Source: Streptomyces sp. NBC_01296 (GTDB lineage: Bacteria > Actinomycetota > Actinomycetes > Streptomycetales > Streptomycetaceae). Taken from it: a stretch of DNA of 64,000 nucleotides. A model generated the notes under the pieces. That model worked only from the letters and a program-made list of their open reading frames with translations, was not told the origin of the DNA and did no database searches. The translations under genes and the position numbers were made by a program. The stretch's first letter is position 1. Each line of letters begins with the position of its first letter. This document shows positions 9,430 through 18,165 of the stretch, piece by piece. The stretch covers positions 8,618,001-8,682,000 of the forward strand of contig NZ_CP130720.1 of the NCBI RefSeq assembly GCF_035984415.1, in the 5' to 3' direction.

Positions 9430-11793
9430 TCAGCGCTGCAGGGTGAGCAGACCCGGCCGGTACGGCAGTTGGTCGTAGGGGCCGCCCGCGGTGGGGGACT
9501 TGCCCTGGTAGAGCAACTGCAGGTTGCAGGGGTCGATGGTCATGGTCTGGTCCGGGTTGTTGCGGACCAGGTCGCCGTGGCTGATGTCGTTGGTCCAGGT
9601 GGCGCCGCTGTTGGCCTTGCCGGCGAAGGGGTTGCTCTCGGTGGCGGCCTGCGGGGTCCACGAACCGTTCAGGCTGGAGGCCGTGAACGAGCGGAAGTAG
9701 CGCTGCTCGTTCGCACCCCGAGCCTCGACGATCATGAGGTACTGGTTCTGGCCCTTGACCTTGTAGACCTGCGGCGCCTCGAACAGGTTCTTCACCGTGT
9801 CGCTCATGACCGTCGTGTACGAGGAGCCGAAGCTGCCCGGGAAGTTCCCGATCGGCATGCTCGCCCGGTAGATCTTGCCGTTGTCACCGGCGAAGAACAG
9901 GTACATGTTCTGGTCGTCACCGATCAGGGTCTGGTCGATCGGGGCGGCGCCCGGGATACTGCCGGTGAACAGCGGCTGCGGCGCGGACCAGCCGTTGGGG
10001 TTGGTGGGGTCGCTCGACGTCCGGTAGATGAAGGGCCACTGACCCCACTGGTACGCGAGCACCCAGATCTTCTTGGGCGCGAAGTAGAACAGCGTGGGCG
10101 CCACCGTGGTCTGGCTCATCCCGGTCTGACCGGCCGACGCCATGTCCGGCCAGTTCGTGAAGGGGCTGAACATCATCGAGCCGTACGACGATCCCGAGGT
10201 GTTCGAGGCGTAGACCAGGTGCTTGCCGTTGTACACCACGTCGGTGAAGTCCTTCAGCGAGCCCCACCCGTTCGACGGCTGCGCCAGCGCACCCGTCGAC
10301 GTCCACCGGTACGTGGACGGAAGAGCACACGCGCTGCCGGTCGGCGTCGGCGTGGTCGGGGTCGACGTCCCGGACAGGCCGGTCCACTGCTGGTTGGTGC
10401 CGGACCAGCAGGAGTACAGCTGGATCTTGGTGCGGTTGGTGGTGGCCGCGCCGACGGCGTCGAGGCACAGCCCGGACTGGACGCCGGCGATCGTGCCGTT
10501 GGTGTTGACGTTCCACTGCTGGGCGGCGCTGCCGTCGCAGTCCTCGATGACCACCGCGGTGCCGTTGCCGGTGCCCTTGGCCAGGGCGCTCAGGCACTTG
10601 TTGCCGTAGAGCATCAGCTGCTTGTCGGAGGTGTAGGTCCAGCGCTGGTTGGCCTGACCGTTGCAGTCCCACAGCTGCGCCTGGGTGCCGTTGGCGGTGG
10701 TGAAGCCATTGATGTCGATACAGCGACCCGAGGGGACGCCCTTGATCGCTCCGGTACCGGTGCCGCCGGTGGCACCGGCGGAGGCCTTGAGGGCGTTCAC
10801 GACGGCGGTGTGGGCGGCTTTGGGGTTGCCGCTGTTGTCGAACAGCAGGGGGCTTTCGGCGCTGCGCCAGGAGTCGCTGTCGCGGATGCCCCATACCGTG
10901 ATGCCGCTGCACCGGGCCACGGACAGGCAGGCCTTGACCGTGTTGGCGTAGTGGGTGGGGGAGGCCCCGGCGATGTCCAGCTCGGTGATCTGGACGTCGA
11001 CGCCCAGGGCCGCGAAGTTGGACAGGGTGGTCTGGAAGCTGGACGGCGGGCCGCCGGCGCCGAAGTGGCTCTGGAACCCGACGCAGTCGATGGGCACGCC
11101 GCGGGACTTGAAGTCCTTGACCATGTTGTAGACGCCCTGGGTCTTGGCGTCGGTCCAGTTCTCGATGTTGTAGTCGTTGTAGCAGAGCTTGGCCGAGGAG
11201 TCGGCCGCACGGGCGGTGCGGAACGCCTCCTCGATGAAGCCGTTGCCGAGCACGTTCTGGAACACCGAGCTGCGGTGCTGGGAGGAGCCGTCGGCGAACG
11301 CCTCGTTGACCACGTCCCAGGCGTAGACCTTGCCCTTGAAGTGGGTCATCTCGGTGGTGATGTGGTTGTTCATCACGCTACGCAGCGTGTTCGCGTCGCC
11401 GATGGAGCTGACCCAGGACGGGAGCTGCGAGTGCCAGACAGTGGTGTGCCCGCGCATGCGCTGGCCGTGGGCCAGGGCATGGTTGACGATCTGGTCGGCG
11501 GGACCGAAGTTGAAATTGCCGCGGGACGGCTCGACGGCGTCCCACTTCATCTCGTTCTCCGGGGTGATCATGTTGAACTCCCGGTCCGAGATCGCGGCGT
11601 ACCGCGAGTCGCCGAGCCTGCCGGCCGCCACAGCGGTGCCGAAGTACCGGCCCGACGGGGCTGCCTGCGTACCCAGGCTCGCGGCTCCGGCGGAGCTGGG
11701 GAGGAAGGTCGCGACACCGGCGACCAGCGCCGAGGCCGACAGTCCTATCGCGAATATCCGGCGGCGCCGGCTGAGCCGGTGCAGGCCCTTCAT
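9430..11793 (-). CDS. Bifunctional secreted xylanase/arabinofuranosidase: GH10-CBM13-GH62
   Basis: 787 residues. The signal peptide includes RRR and ends near SAGAAS (about 38). The GH10 barrel (about 42-335) carries WDVVNEAF (Glu about 164) and ITELDI (Glu about 271). A ricin-type CBM13 (about 348-472) has QRW/QQW repeats, followed by a TPTTPTPTG linker and a GH62 domain (about 488-787) with SLKDFTD, APIDQT and LFEAPQVY. One chain could therefore cut the xylan backbone and strip arabinose side chains. The C-terminal half shares long near-identical DNA with the GH62 gene at 4676-6151, so the fusion may have arisen by recombination between local genes. It is transcribed away from the sigma-factor gene that lies upstream on the same strand. 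Confidence 0.93.
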   Translation of the reverse strand: MKGLHRLSRRRRIFAIGLSASALVAGVATFLPSSAGAASLGTQAAPSGRYFGTAVAAGRLGDSRYAAISDREFNMITPENEMKWDAVEPSRGNFNFGPADQIVNHALAHGQRMRGHTTVWHSQLPSWVSSIGDANTLRSVMNNHITTEMTHFKGKVYAWDVVNEAFADGSSQHRSSVFQNVLGNGFIEEAFRTARAADSSAKLCYNDYNIENWTDAKTQGVYNMVKDFKSRGVPIDCVGFQSHFGAGGPPSSFQTTLSNFAALGVDVQITELDIAGASPTHYANTVKACLSVARCSGITVWGIRDSDSWRSAESPLLFDNSGNPKAAHTAVVNALKASAGATGGTGTGAIKGVPSGRCIDINGFTTANGTQAQLWDCNGQANQRWTYTSDKQLMLYGNKCLSALAKGTGNGTAVVIEDCDGSAAQQWNVNTNGTIAGVQSGLCLDAVGAATTNRTKIQLYSCWSGTNQQWTGLSGTSTPTTPTPTGSACALPSTYRWTSTGALAQPSNGWGSLKDFTDVVYNGKHLVYASNTSGSSYGSMMFSPFTNWPDMASAGQTGMSQTTVAPTLFYFAPKKIWVLAYQWGQWPFIYRTSSDPTNPNGWSAPQPLFTGSIPGAAPIDQTLIGDDQNMYLFFAGDNGKIYRASMPIGNFPGSFGSSYTTVMSDTVKNLFEAPQVYKVKGQNQYLMIVEARGANEQRYFRSFTASSLNGSWTPQAATESNPFAGKANSGATWTNDISHGDLVRNNPDQTMTIDPCNLQLLYQGKSPTAGGPYDQLPYRPGLLTLQR
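9572..9924 (-). repeat. 353-bp inverted repeat, copy 2 (GH62 domain)
   Basis: Reverse complement of 5654-6006 with no mismatch seen over 353 bp. The divergent flanks on both sides indicate a conversion-tract-like boundary rather than a recent duplication of the whole gene. Confidence 0.93.
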
Positions 11794-12127
11794 GATTCTC
11801 CTCGGCGCTCGCGGGTCACCCTGGGTGCCGTGATCGTGCGCGCATCGGCCGGTACGGCCCGATCCGCCGCGGGGTGGGTGCGGTGCAGGACGTGGGGCCG
11901 TTCCTGCGTACCGGTCGCCCGGAGTTCGTGGATGTGTCGCGTCATGGGAGGGCTTTCTTCAGGAGATGCGTCAACGGGAGAGTCGGGGAACCTGCCGCGC
12001 CGACACGCATGGTGAGCGGCGGGGAAAGCACCCCACGTTATGGAGGCCCCCGAATGCGCGGTCCCGTAACAAAAAAGTCGCGCCGCCCGGACGATTGCCC
12101 CGTGATGCATCTCGCGGCGAAAAAGCG
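11794..12127 (-). promoter_or_regulatory. Upstream region of the bifunctional xylanase gene
   Basis: 334 bp between the sigma-factor stop and the xylanase start, less GC-rich around 12035-12135 (CGTTATGG, CCGTAACAAAAAAG, AGCGTTATG). It should hold the xylanase promoter. I cannot assign -35/-10 boxes with confidence. A 51-codon frame starting at about 11945 on the minus strand is open but has no recognisable product. Confidence 0.45.
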
Positions 12128-13702
12128 TTATGTCGCCCAGGCCCCGCGCACGATGAAGGAAGCCTGGCCGGCGAAGGTGCGAGTGCCGTCGGAGCCGTCG
12201 AGCCGGATGCCACCGTCGCGGTGGCGCAGGACCGATCCGGGATAGTTGTGCGCGTGCAGGGTCACCGACCCGGTGACCGCCCCGGGGCTGGGACAGAAGG
12301 TGGCGTCTTCACGGAACAGTTCGCTGCCGTCGTTGGTGCTCAACTGGAGCCGCAGTTCACGATGGCGCAGATAGCGGCCGTCGGCGGCCCGGAAGGTGAC
12401 GCACCGTGCGTCCGCCAGCCCCCCGACGACCGTGAAGGTGGCCCGCTGCCTCGTCTGCGTGCTGCTGGGTGCGGAGACCGGGCCGAGCGTCGCGAAGTCG
12501 TCGGCGTACGTGAGGTACAGGGCGGGGTCCTCCACGGACTCCAGCGACCGGGCGCCCAGCGGAACGGTGCCCGCTACGGCGGACGGACCCACCGGGGAGG
12601 GTCCGGCTGATGTGGCGGTGCGCGACGGTATCGGCGTGGGATCGGCGACCGTGGGAGCGGCGACCGTGGGAGCGGCGATGGCGCCGGGCGCCCGATGCTC
12701 CGGTTCGGGCCAGGCCGCGTAGGTGGCGGTCCCGGCTATGAGCACCGCGCCGGTGGCGAGGCTCACCAGCGGATGAGCGGTCACCGCGGAGAGTTTGGCG
12801 ACCAGCGCGCTGTGCAGAGCGCCTCCGCCCGTAGCGGTGGCGGTGGCGACGGGGGCCGTGGCCAGCCCGGCGGCGCTCGCGGCCGTACCCGACAGCAGGC
12901 CCTTGGCGGCCAGCGCGGCGACGAGTCCGGCCGGGACGGCCAGCGGCGCCAGGCTGAGGCCCAGGGGCAGCAGTTCGGCCGGAACCCGTTCCGCGGTCGT
13001 CGCCGTGCAGAGCGGGCAGCCGCGGGTGTGCCGGGCGATCCGCTTGCGCCACACCGATCCACGCAGACCGTCCCAGCCGACGAGGGTCTCGTCCAACTGC
13101 GGACAGCGCGGGTCGGCCCCCAGCGCGGCGACGATCGTGCGGCTCACATCCAGTTGCTCGCGCATGCGTTGCAGGCGTACTCCGACGTGGGCGACGGTGA
13201 GCCCCATCGCGGCGGCGATGTCGTCACGGCTCAGCGATCCGGCGCACTCCTGCCACCACAACGACAGCAGCACCTGATGGTCCGGGTCGAGCCACCGGCC
13301 GGCTTCGAGGACCTGACGGCGCTCGTCCGATACGTGCAGACGCAGGATCGTCACGTCCTCGGGTTCGGCGCCGGCGTCCGGTAGCTGGAGCGCCTCGTCG
13401 ATGACCGTGGTCCGGTCGGCGAAGGCGCGTTGCCGCTGCCAGTGGGCATTGACCTGGCGGAGCGTGATCGACACGAGCCAGGACCGGAAGCTCTCCGGAG
13501 CACGCAGGGCAGGCAGGTCGCGCACCACGCGCAGCAGGGTTTCCTGGACGACGTCGTCGACGTCGGCATGTCCGCTCAGCGTTCGTCGGACGATGTTGTA
13601 GAGCAACGGCAGGTACGCGGCGATCAGCTCCTCGCGCGCCCGATCGTCACCGGCCTGCGCCGCGACAATCAGCCCCGTGTGATCCGTATCCATGAGACCC
13701 AT
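12128..13702 (-). CDS. ECF sigma factor with membrane span and C-terminal AbfB (arabinofuranose-binding) domain
   Basis: 524 residues. Sigma region 2 is at about 20-95 (HADVDDVVQETLLRV, SFRSWLVSI). Region 4 is at about 137-185 (SRDDIAAAMGLTVAHVGVRL). A zinc-finger-like stretch with HTRGCPLC (about 225-232) resembles anti-sigma zf-HC2 domains. A hydrophobic stretch lies near 242-270 and a clear span is VSLATGAVLIAGTATYAAW (about 313-331). A Pro/Thr linker follows, then an AbfB/CBM42-like beta-trefoil (about 387-520) with GRYLRHRELRLQL and NYPGSVLRH. Sigma, anti-sigma-like and sugar-sensing parts are fused, so arabinoxylan outside may control sigma activity inside. It sits between glycosidase genes. 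The start has GAGAGG upstream; a second ATG lies three codons in. Confidence 0.88.
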   Translation of the reverse strand: MGLMDTDHTGLIVAAQAGDDRAREELIAAYLPLLYNIVRRTLSGHADVDDVVQETLLRVVRDLPALRAPESFRSWLVSITLRQVNAHWQRQRAFADRTTVIDEALQLPDAGAEPEDVTILRLHVSDERRQVLEAGRWLDPDHQVLLSLWWQECAGSLSRDDIAAAMGLTVAHVGVRLQRMREQLDVSRTIVAALGADPRCPQLDETLVGWDGLRGSVWRKRIARHTRGCPLCTATTAERVPAELLPLGLSLAPLAVPAGLVAALAAKGLLSGTAASAAGLATAPVATATATGGGALHSALVAKLSAVTAHPLVSLATGAVLIAGTATYAAWPEPEHRAPGAIAAPTVAAPTVADPTPIPSRTATSAGPSPVGPSAVAGTVPLGARSLESVEDPALYLTYADDFATLGPVSAPSSTQTRQRATFTVVGGLADARCVTFRAADGRYLRHRELRLQLSTNDGSELFREDATFCPSPGAVTGSVTLHAHNYPGSVLRHRDGGIRLDGSDGTRTFAGQASFIVRGAWAT

Positions 13703-13995
13703 TCACACCTCTCTCAGGGGAGCGATCCGCCGAGTACGGCGCAACACCTTGACGTCGGCAAGGGTATGCGTGCAAAGCCTGTGCTTTGGGCCGGGGTTGA
13801 CGTCCGTGTTCCAGCCGCGGCACCAGGCGTCAAACCCGACCATTGATCAACGCCTACGCGCACCTCGAGGTGCCCTGTAAAAAATCCCGGCTCAAGGCAA
13901 CCCTTTGCAGGGCCTGTGACCACAAGGAGTCGGATCCGGCCGTCCGGTAGCCGGATCCACTTTTCCTCTGGTGGCATGCAAGGAGAACACCCCCC
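13703..13995 (+). promoter_or_regulatory. Divergent promoter region between sigma-AbfB and GH74 genes
   Basis: 293 bp shared by two divergent genes. It holds a perfect 14-bp palindrome GCACCTCGAGGTGC at 13860-13873 and a 6-4-6 inverted repeat CAAAGC-CTGT-GCTTTG at 13773-13788. Either could be an operator. I could not assign a promoter consensus. Confidence 0.5.
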
Positions 13996-16623
13996 ATGAA
14001 GAAACCCACGAACGACGGGCGCCGCGGGCGTCACCGCCGTCGCTGGACCGCGACCGGTCTGCTGCTCGGCGTGCCCGCCAGCGTCGTGCCGTATCTCCTG
14101 TTCGTGCAGGAGGACTCGCAGGCCGCTACGGTCGACGGCAACGCCTACTACCGGCTGGTTTCCGTACGCAGCGGCAAGGTGCTGGACGTCAACGCCTTCT
14201 CCACCGCCGACGGCACCCGCATCCAGCAGTGGACCGACCAGAACACCGCCAACCAGCAGTGGAAGCTGCGACCCACCGGGGACGGCTACTACGAGCTGGT
14301 GAACCGCAACAGCGGCAAAGTGCTGGGCATGGCGGGCGATTCGACAGCTCAGGCGGCCGCTGCCGAGCAGCAGACCGACAGCTCCTCCACCTCCCAGGAA
14401 TGGCGGATCGACGACGTGAGCGGTTCCGATGCCGTCGTCCTCACCTCCCGCAGGAGCGGCCAGGTCCTGGACGTCTCCGGAGGCTCCACGGCCGACGGCG
14501 CGGCAGTCATCCAGTATCGCGGCCACGGCGGCACCAACCAGCAGTGGAAGCTGGTGAGGACGGCCGAGAGCCAGGCGCCCGGATCCGGACCGTATACGTG
14601 GCGAAACGCCCAGGTGGTGGGCGGCGGTTACGTCACCGGCTTGGTGTTCAACCCGCGGGAGAAGGGCCTGCTGTACGCGCGTACCGACATGGGCGGCGCC
14701 TACCGCTGGGACACCGGGGCCGAGCAGTGGATCCCGCTGACCGACTGGCTCGGCGAGAAGGACTGGAACCTGTTGGGCATCGACGCGCTGGCCACCGATC
14801 CGGTCGACGCCGACCGGCTCTACCTCGCCACGGGCACCTACACCAACAACTGGGCCGGCAACGGCGCGATCCTGCGCTCCAAGGACCGCGGCCGCACCTT
14901 CCAGCGCACCGACCTGCCGTTCAAGCTGGGCGGCAACGAGGACGGCCGCGGGGCGGGCGAACGGCTGGCGATCAACCCCGCGGACAACGGCACCCTGCTG
15001 CTGGGCACACGCAAGAACGGGCTGTGGCGCAGTACCGACCACGGCGCGACATGGAGCCAGGTCTCCTCGTTCCCCGTCAAGGACGGGGCGAGCAGCGGCG
15101 CGGGCATCTCCTTCGTGACGTACGGCCCGGCTGGCAGCAAGACGGTCTACGTCGGCGTTGCCGACGGGTCCACCTCCCTCTACCGCTCCACCGATGGCGG
15201 CAGCACCTGGCAGGCCGTCCCCGGGCAGCCCACCGGACAGATGCCGCAGCACGGCGTGCTCTCCGGTGACGGCTCGCTGTACCTGACGTACACCAACGCC
15301 CTCGGCCCCAACGGCGTGACGGCGGGCTCGGTGTGGAAGCACACGCCGGCCGGCGGGGCGTGGAAGAACATCTCCCCGTCCCAGGGCAGTTACGGGTTCT
15401 CCGGTCTGGCCGTCGACCCGCGCAAACCCTCCACGGTGATGGTCACCACCCTCGGCCGCTGGTGGCCGGAGGACGAGATCTACCGGACCACCGACGGCGG
15501 CACGACATGGAAGGCCCTGGCCGGCAAATCCGTGCGGGACGCCTCCGCCGCTCCGTACGTGGGAACCGGCACCGGGCACTGGATGACCGCCCTGGCCATC
15601 GATCCCTTCGACTCCGGGCACGTGCTGTACGGCACCGGCAGCGGCATCCTGCGCAGCAAGGACGCCAACGCCTCCGACAGCGGCGGCACCAGCCACTGGA
15701 GCGTGGGGGCCCGCGGGCTGGAGGAGACCGCACTTCTGGACGCGATTGCCCCGCCCGGCGGCGCCCATGTCATCACGGCCATGGGCGACCTGGGCGGATT
15801 CCGCCACGACTCCCTGACCGAGGCGGCCGCCGGGCGACTGAAGGACCCGATGATGACCAACAGCACGTCCATCGACTTCGCAGGGTCCAACCCTTCGATG
15901 ATGGTCCGCGTCGGCCGTGGCGGTGCGCAGGACGGCGCCTACTCCACCGACGGCGGCCGCAGCTGGAACGGCTTCGCGTCAGAACCGGTGGCCGGCGCCG
16001 ACAGCGGCCGGGTAACGCTGTCCGCCGACGGCTCGGCCATCGTCTGGACGCAGGCCGGCCAGGCCCCGTACCGCTCGACCGACAAGGGGGCGAGCTGGTC
16101 GAAGGTCAGCGGCCTGGGCGCCGACGCCGTCGTCGTCGCCGACCGCTCCTCGGCCGGGACGTTCTACTCACTGGCCGGCGGCACGCTCTACGCCAGCACC
16201 GACGGCGGGGCGACCTTCAGCGCCCGGGCCGCCAACCTGCCCGCCGACGGCCGGCTGAAGGCCGTTCCCGCAGTCGCGGGGGACCTGTGGATCGCCGGCG
16301 GTGGCCAGGGGCTCCTGCATTCCACCGACGGTGGCCGCACCTTCACCAGGCTCGCCCCGGTGAAGTCCGCCTCAGCCCTCGGCTTCGGCAAGGCCGCACC
16401 GGGTGCCTCCTACCAGGCTCTGTACCTGATCGGCACTGTCAAGGACGTCACCGGCGTCTTCCGCTCCACCGACAAGGGTGCCACGTGGCTCCGCGTCAAC
16501 GACGACGCCCACCAGTGGGGCAGCATCGGCGGCACCGGCGTCATCACCGGCGACCCCGACGCCTTCGGCCGCGTGTACGTGGGCACCAACGGACGCGGCC
16601 TCCAGTACGGCGACCCGTCCTGA
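13996..16623 (+). CDS. Secreted CBM13-GH74 xyloglucanase
   Basis: 875 residues. The signal sequence has many N-terminal Arg and ends near SQAAT (about 39). A ricin-type CBM13 (about 45-192) shows QQWKL repeats. The rest is a GH74 double seven-blade propeller: LYARTDMGGAYRWD is the family hallmark, NLLGIDALATDP and MTALAIDPFDSG carry likely catalytic Asp residues, and STDGG/STDKGA repeats mark blades. GH74 enzymes cut xyloglucan. AAGGAGA lies 12 bp before the ATG. A broken CBM2 sits just downstream, which suggests the protein or its ancestor once ended in a cellulose-binding module. Confidence 0.9.
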   Translation: MKKPTNDGRRGRHRRRWTATGLLLGVPASVVPYLLFVQEDSQAATVDGNAYYRLVSVRSGKVLDVNAFSTADGTRIQQWTDQNTANQQWKLRPTGDGYYELVNRNSGKVLGMAGDSTAQAAAAEQQTDSSSTSQEWRIDDVSGSDAVVLTSRRSGQVLDVSGGSTADGAAVIQYRGHGGTNQQWKLVRTAESQAPGSGPYTWRNAQVVGGGYVTGLVFNPREKGLLYARTDMGGAYRWDTGAEQWIPLTDWLGEKDWNLLGIDALATDPVDADRLYLATGTYTNNWAGNGAILRSKDRGRTFQRTDLPFKLGGNEDGRGAGERLAINPADNGTLLLGTRKNGLWRSTDHGATWSQVSSFPVKDGASSGAGISFVTYGPAGSKTVYVGVADGSTSLYRSTDGGSTWQAVPGQPTGQMPQHGVLSGDGSLYLTYTNALGPNGVTAGSVWKHTPAGGAWKNISPSQGSYGFSGLAVDPRKPSTVMVTTLGRWWPEDEIYRTTDGGTTWKALAGKSVRDASAAPYVGTGTGHWMTALAIDPFDSGHVLYGTGSGILRSKDANASDSGGTSHWSVGARGLEETALLDAIAPPGGAHVITAMGDLGGFRHDSLTEAAAGRLKDPMMTNSTSIDFAGSNPSMMVRVGRGGAQDGAYSTDGGRSWNGFASEPVAGADSGRVTLSADGSAIVWTQAGQAPYRSTDKGASWSKVSGLGADAVVVADRSSAGTFYSLAGGTLYASTDGGATFSARAANLPADGRLKAVPAVAGDLWIAGGGQGLLHSTDGGRTFTRLAPVKSASALGFGKAAPGASYQALYLIGTVKDVTGVFRSTDKGATWLRVNDDAHQWGSIGGTGVITGDPDAFGRVYVGTNGRGLQYGDPS

Positions 16624-16639
16624 CCCCGACGCTCCGGCA

Positions 16640-16667
16640 GGGCCGCAGGCACAACGTCCTGCGGCCC
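16640..16667 (+). terminator. Hairpin after GH74 gene
   Basis: A 10-bp stem (GGGCCGCAGG/CCTGCGGCCC) with an 8-base loop lies 17 bp past the stop. Confidence 0.7.
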
Positions 16668-16709
16668 CGCCACGGCCGAGGGACCTGGGGAGGCGTCGCT
16701 GCCGGACGC

Positions 16710-16907
16710 GGAAAACCGGTTCCGCAGATCGGCCATGCCTGGAACGCCACGGTGAGCCGGTCGGGCAGCACGGTCACCGCCCGGGACGCCGGGTGGAACG
16801 GCACGCTGGAGCCCGGCGGCAGCGCGAGCTTCGGCTTCCAGGCCACGTGCTCGGGCACCAACGTGGTCCCGGCGCGCTACACGCTGGGCGGTGCACCCTG
16901 TTCCTGA
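16710..16907 (+). pseudogene. CBM2 (cellulose-binding) C-terminal fragment
   Basis: About 65 codons read IGHAWNATVSRSGSTVTARD and EPGGSASFGFQATCSG, then stop. This is the C-terminal two-thirds of a family 2 carbohydrate-binding module. There is no start or ribosome site, and it lies in a different frame from the GH74 gene. It is either the lost tail of that enzyme or a relic of another cellulase. Confidence 0.7.
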
Positions 16908-16996
16908 ACGGTCATCATGCGCTGCCCGCCCGTCGCCACGGGCGGCGGGCGGAGCGCGTCCGGGACGCGCCGCCCCGTGGCCGTGACGAGGAGTCA

Positions 16997-17088
16997 GGTA
17001 CGGGCCAAGCGCTGATTGCTGCCGTTGGAGCAGGAGCAGAGCGGGATCAGGGTGCCGTTGCCGATGCCGGCAGCGTCCAGGCACTGAC
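16997..17088 (-). pseudogene. CBM13 (ricin-type) C-terminal fragment
   Basis: On the minus strand about 30 codons read QCLDAAGIGNGTLIPLCSCS then NGSNQRLA, a single gamma-type ricin repeat of the QxW class. No complete frame surrounds it. The remnant converges with the CBM2 fragment, so two secreted-enzyme genes decayed here. Confidence 0.5.
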
Positions 17089-17215
17089 TGATGCGCCTTC
17101 GCTGAGCCCGTCGTGTGCCGGTTCCTCACGAGCTCATGTGGACCTGCATGACTGCCATGGCAAGCGGCGGAAAGCCCCTCGACGTCAAGATCCACCGGCT
17201 CGCGCGCCCGGGCGG

Positions 17216-17253
17216 TTGAGTCTCCAGCGGCTGGAGGGTCCAGGATCTCGCCC
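17216..17253 (+). promoter_or_regulatory. MerR-type promoter/operator, leaderless transcript
   Basis: TTGAGT (17216-17221) and CAGGAT (17241-17246) are separated by 19 bp, the long spacer typical of MerR-controlled promoters. The spacer contains the dyad CTCCAGC-G-GCTGGAG (17222-17236). The ATG at 17254 lies 7 bp past the -10 box, where transcription should begin, so the mRNA is probably leaderless. Confidence 0.8.
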
Positions 17254-18165
17254 ATGGAAGACGAACGCTCCGACGTGCTCACCATCGGCCAGCTCGCGCG
17301 CCGCACCGGCCTTCCGGTGCGCACCCTGCGCTTCTGGTCGGACGAGGCGGTGGTGCCGCCCGTGGCCCGCTCCGCGAGCGGCTACCGGCTGTACGACGCC
17401 GAGTCCGTGGCCCGCGTCGAGTTGGTACGTACCCTGCGGGAGCTGGGCCTCGGGCTCGACGACGTGTGCCGCGTCCTGAGCGGCCGCACCACGGTCGCCG
17501 AGGTCGCCGACGCGCACGTGGCCGCGCTCGACGCGCAGATCCGCTCCCTCAAGGTGAGCCGGGCCGTCCTGTCCACCGTATCGAAACGTGGTTCCACCGC
17601 TGAGGAGACAGCACTGATGAACCGGTTGGCGCGGCTTTCCGCCGCCGAACGCAAGCAGATCATCGACGAGTTCAAGGAGGAGGTGTTCGGCGGTCTCGAC
17701 GTCGACCCGCGACTGCGTGACCGTATGCGCGGCTTCAGCATCGAACTGCCCGACGACCCCACACCCGAGCAGGTCGACGCCTGGATCGAACTGGCCGAGC
17801 TGGTGCGGGACCCCGGTTTCCGCGCCCGGATGCGCACCATGCTGGAGCTGAGCACCCCGGTCCCCGGGCGGAGTCGTCCCGCTGGGGCGTCCATCTGGTG
17901 GGCCAGGCAGGTCGTGCAGACCGTCTCGGAGGTCAGGGAACGCGGGATCGCCCCTGAGGGACCGGCAGCGGCCGAAGTGCTGTCCGAGCTGTTCGGTGAC
18001 GCCGATCGGGCCGCCGTGCTGTTGTGCGTGGAGGCCGGGATCGAGGCAGGGGCCGAGCGCTACCGCGGGCTTGTCGCCCGCGTGCGCGGACAGTATTCGC
18101 CTCCCGACGCGACAGAGGAGCTGGAGTGGCTGGCGCGAGCCCTGCGTGCCGCGGACCAAGCCTGA
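17254..18165 (+). CDS. MerR family transcriptional regulator
   Basis: 303 residues. The N-terminal winged HTH (LTIGQLARRTGLPVRTLRFW, then SGYRLYD) is followed by the MerR coiled-coil (about 70-110) and a helical effector domain of about 190 residues with no cysteine cluster, so a metal ligand is unlikely and an organic ligand or drug is more plausible. There is no usable ribosome site before the ATG, consistent with leaderless initiation from the promoter at 17216-17246. It probably controls itself through the dyad there; no neighbouring target gene is evident. Confidence 0.88.
   Translation: MEDERSDVLTIGQLARRTGLPVRTLRFWSDEAVVPPVARSASGYRLYDAESVARVELVRTLRELGLGLDDVCRVLSGRTTVAEVADAHVAALDAQIRSLKVSRAVLSTVSKRGSTAEETALMNRLARLSAAERKQIIDEFKEEVFGGLDVDPRLRDRMRGFSIELPDDPTPEQVDAWIELAELVRDPGFRARMRTMLELSTPVPGRSRPAGASIWWARQVVQTVSEVRERGIAPEGPAAAEVLSELFGDADRAAVLLCVEAGIEAGAERYRGLVARVRGQYSPPDATEELEWLARALRAADQA

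Noticed and set aside
9469..12015. Open plus-strand frame of 848 codons opposite GH10-CBM13-GH62
   Set aside because: Its sequence is the complement of conserved glycosidase motifs, with no recognisable domain of its own.
11790..12110. A 106-codon leader protein upstream of the bifunctional xylanase
   Set aside because: No family, weak ribosome site, and it spans the expected promoter. Kept only as a note in the regulatory-region entry.
13714..15807. Open minus-strand frame of 697 codons opposite GH74
   Set aside because: Shadow of the GH74 coding sequence; no signal, motif or ribosome site.
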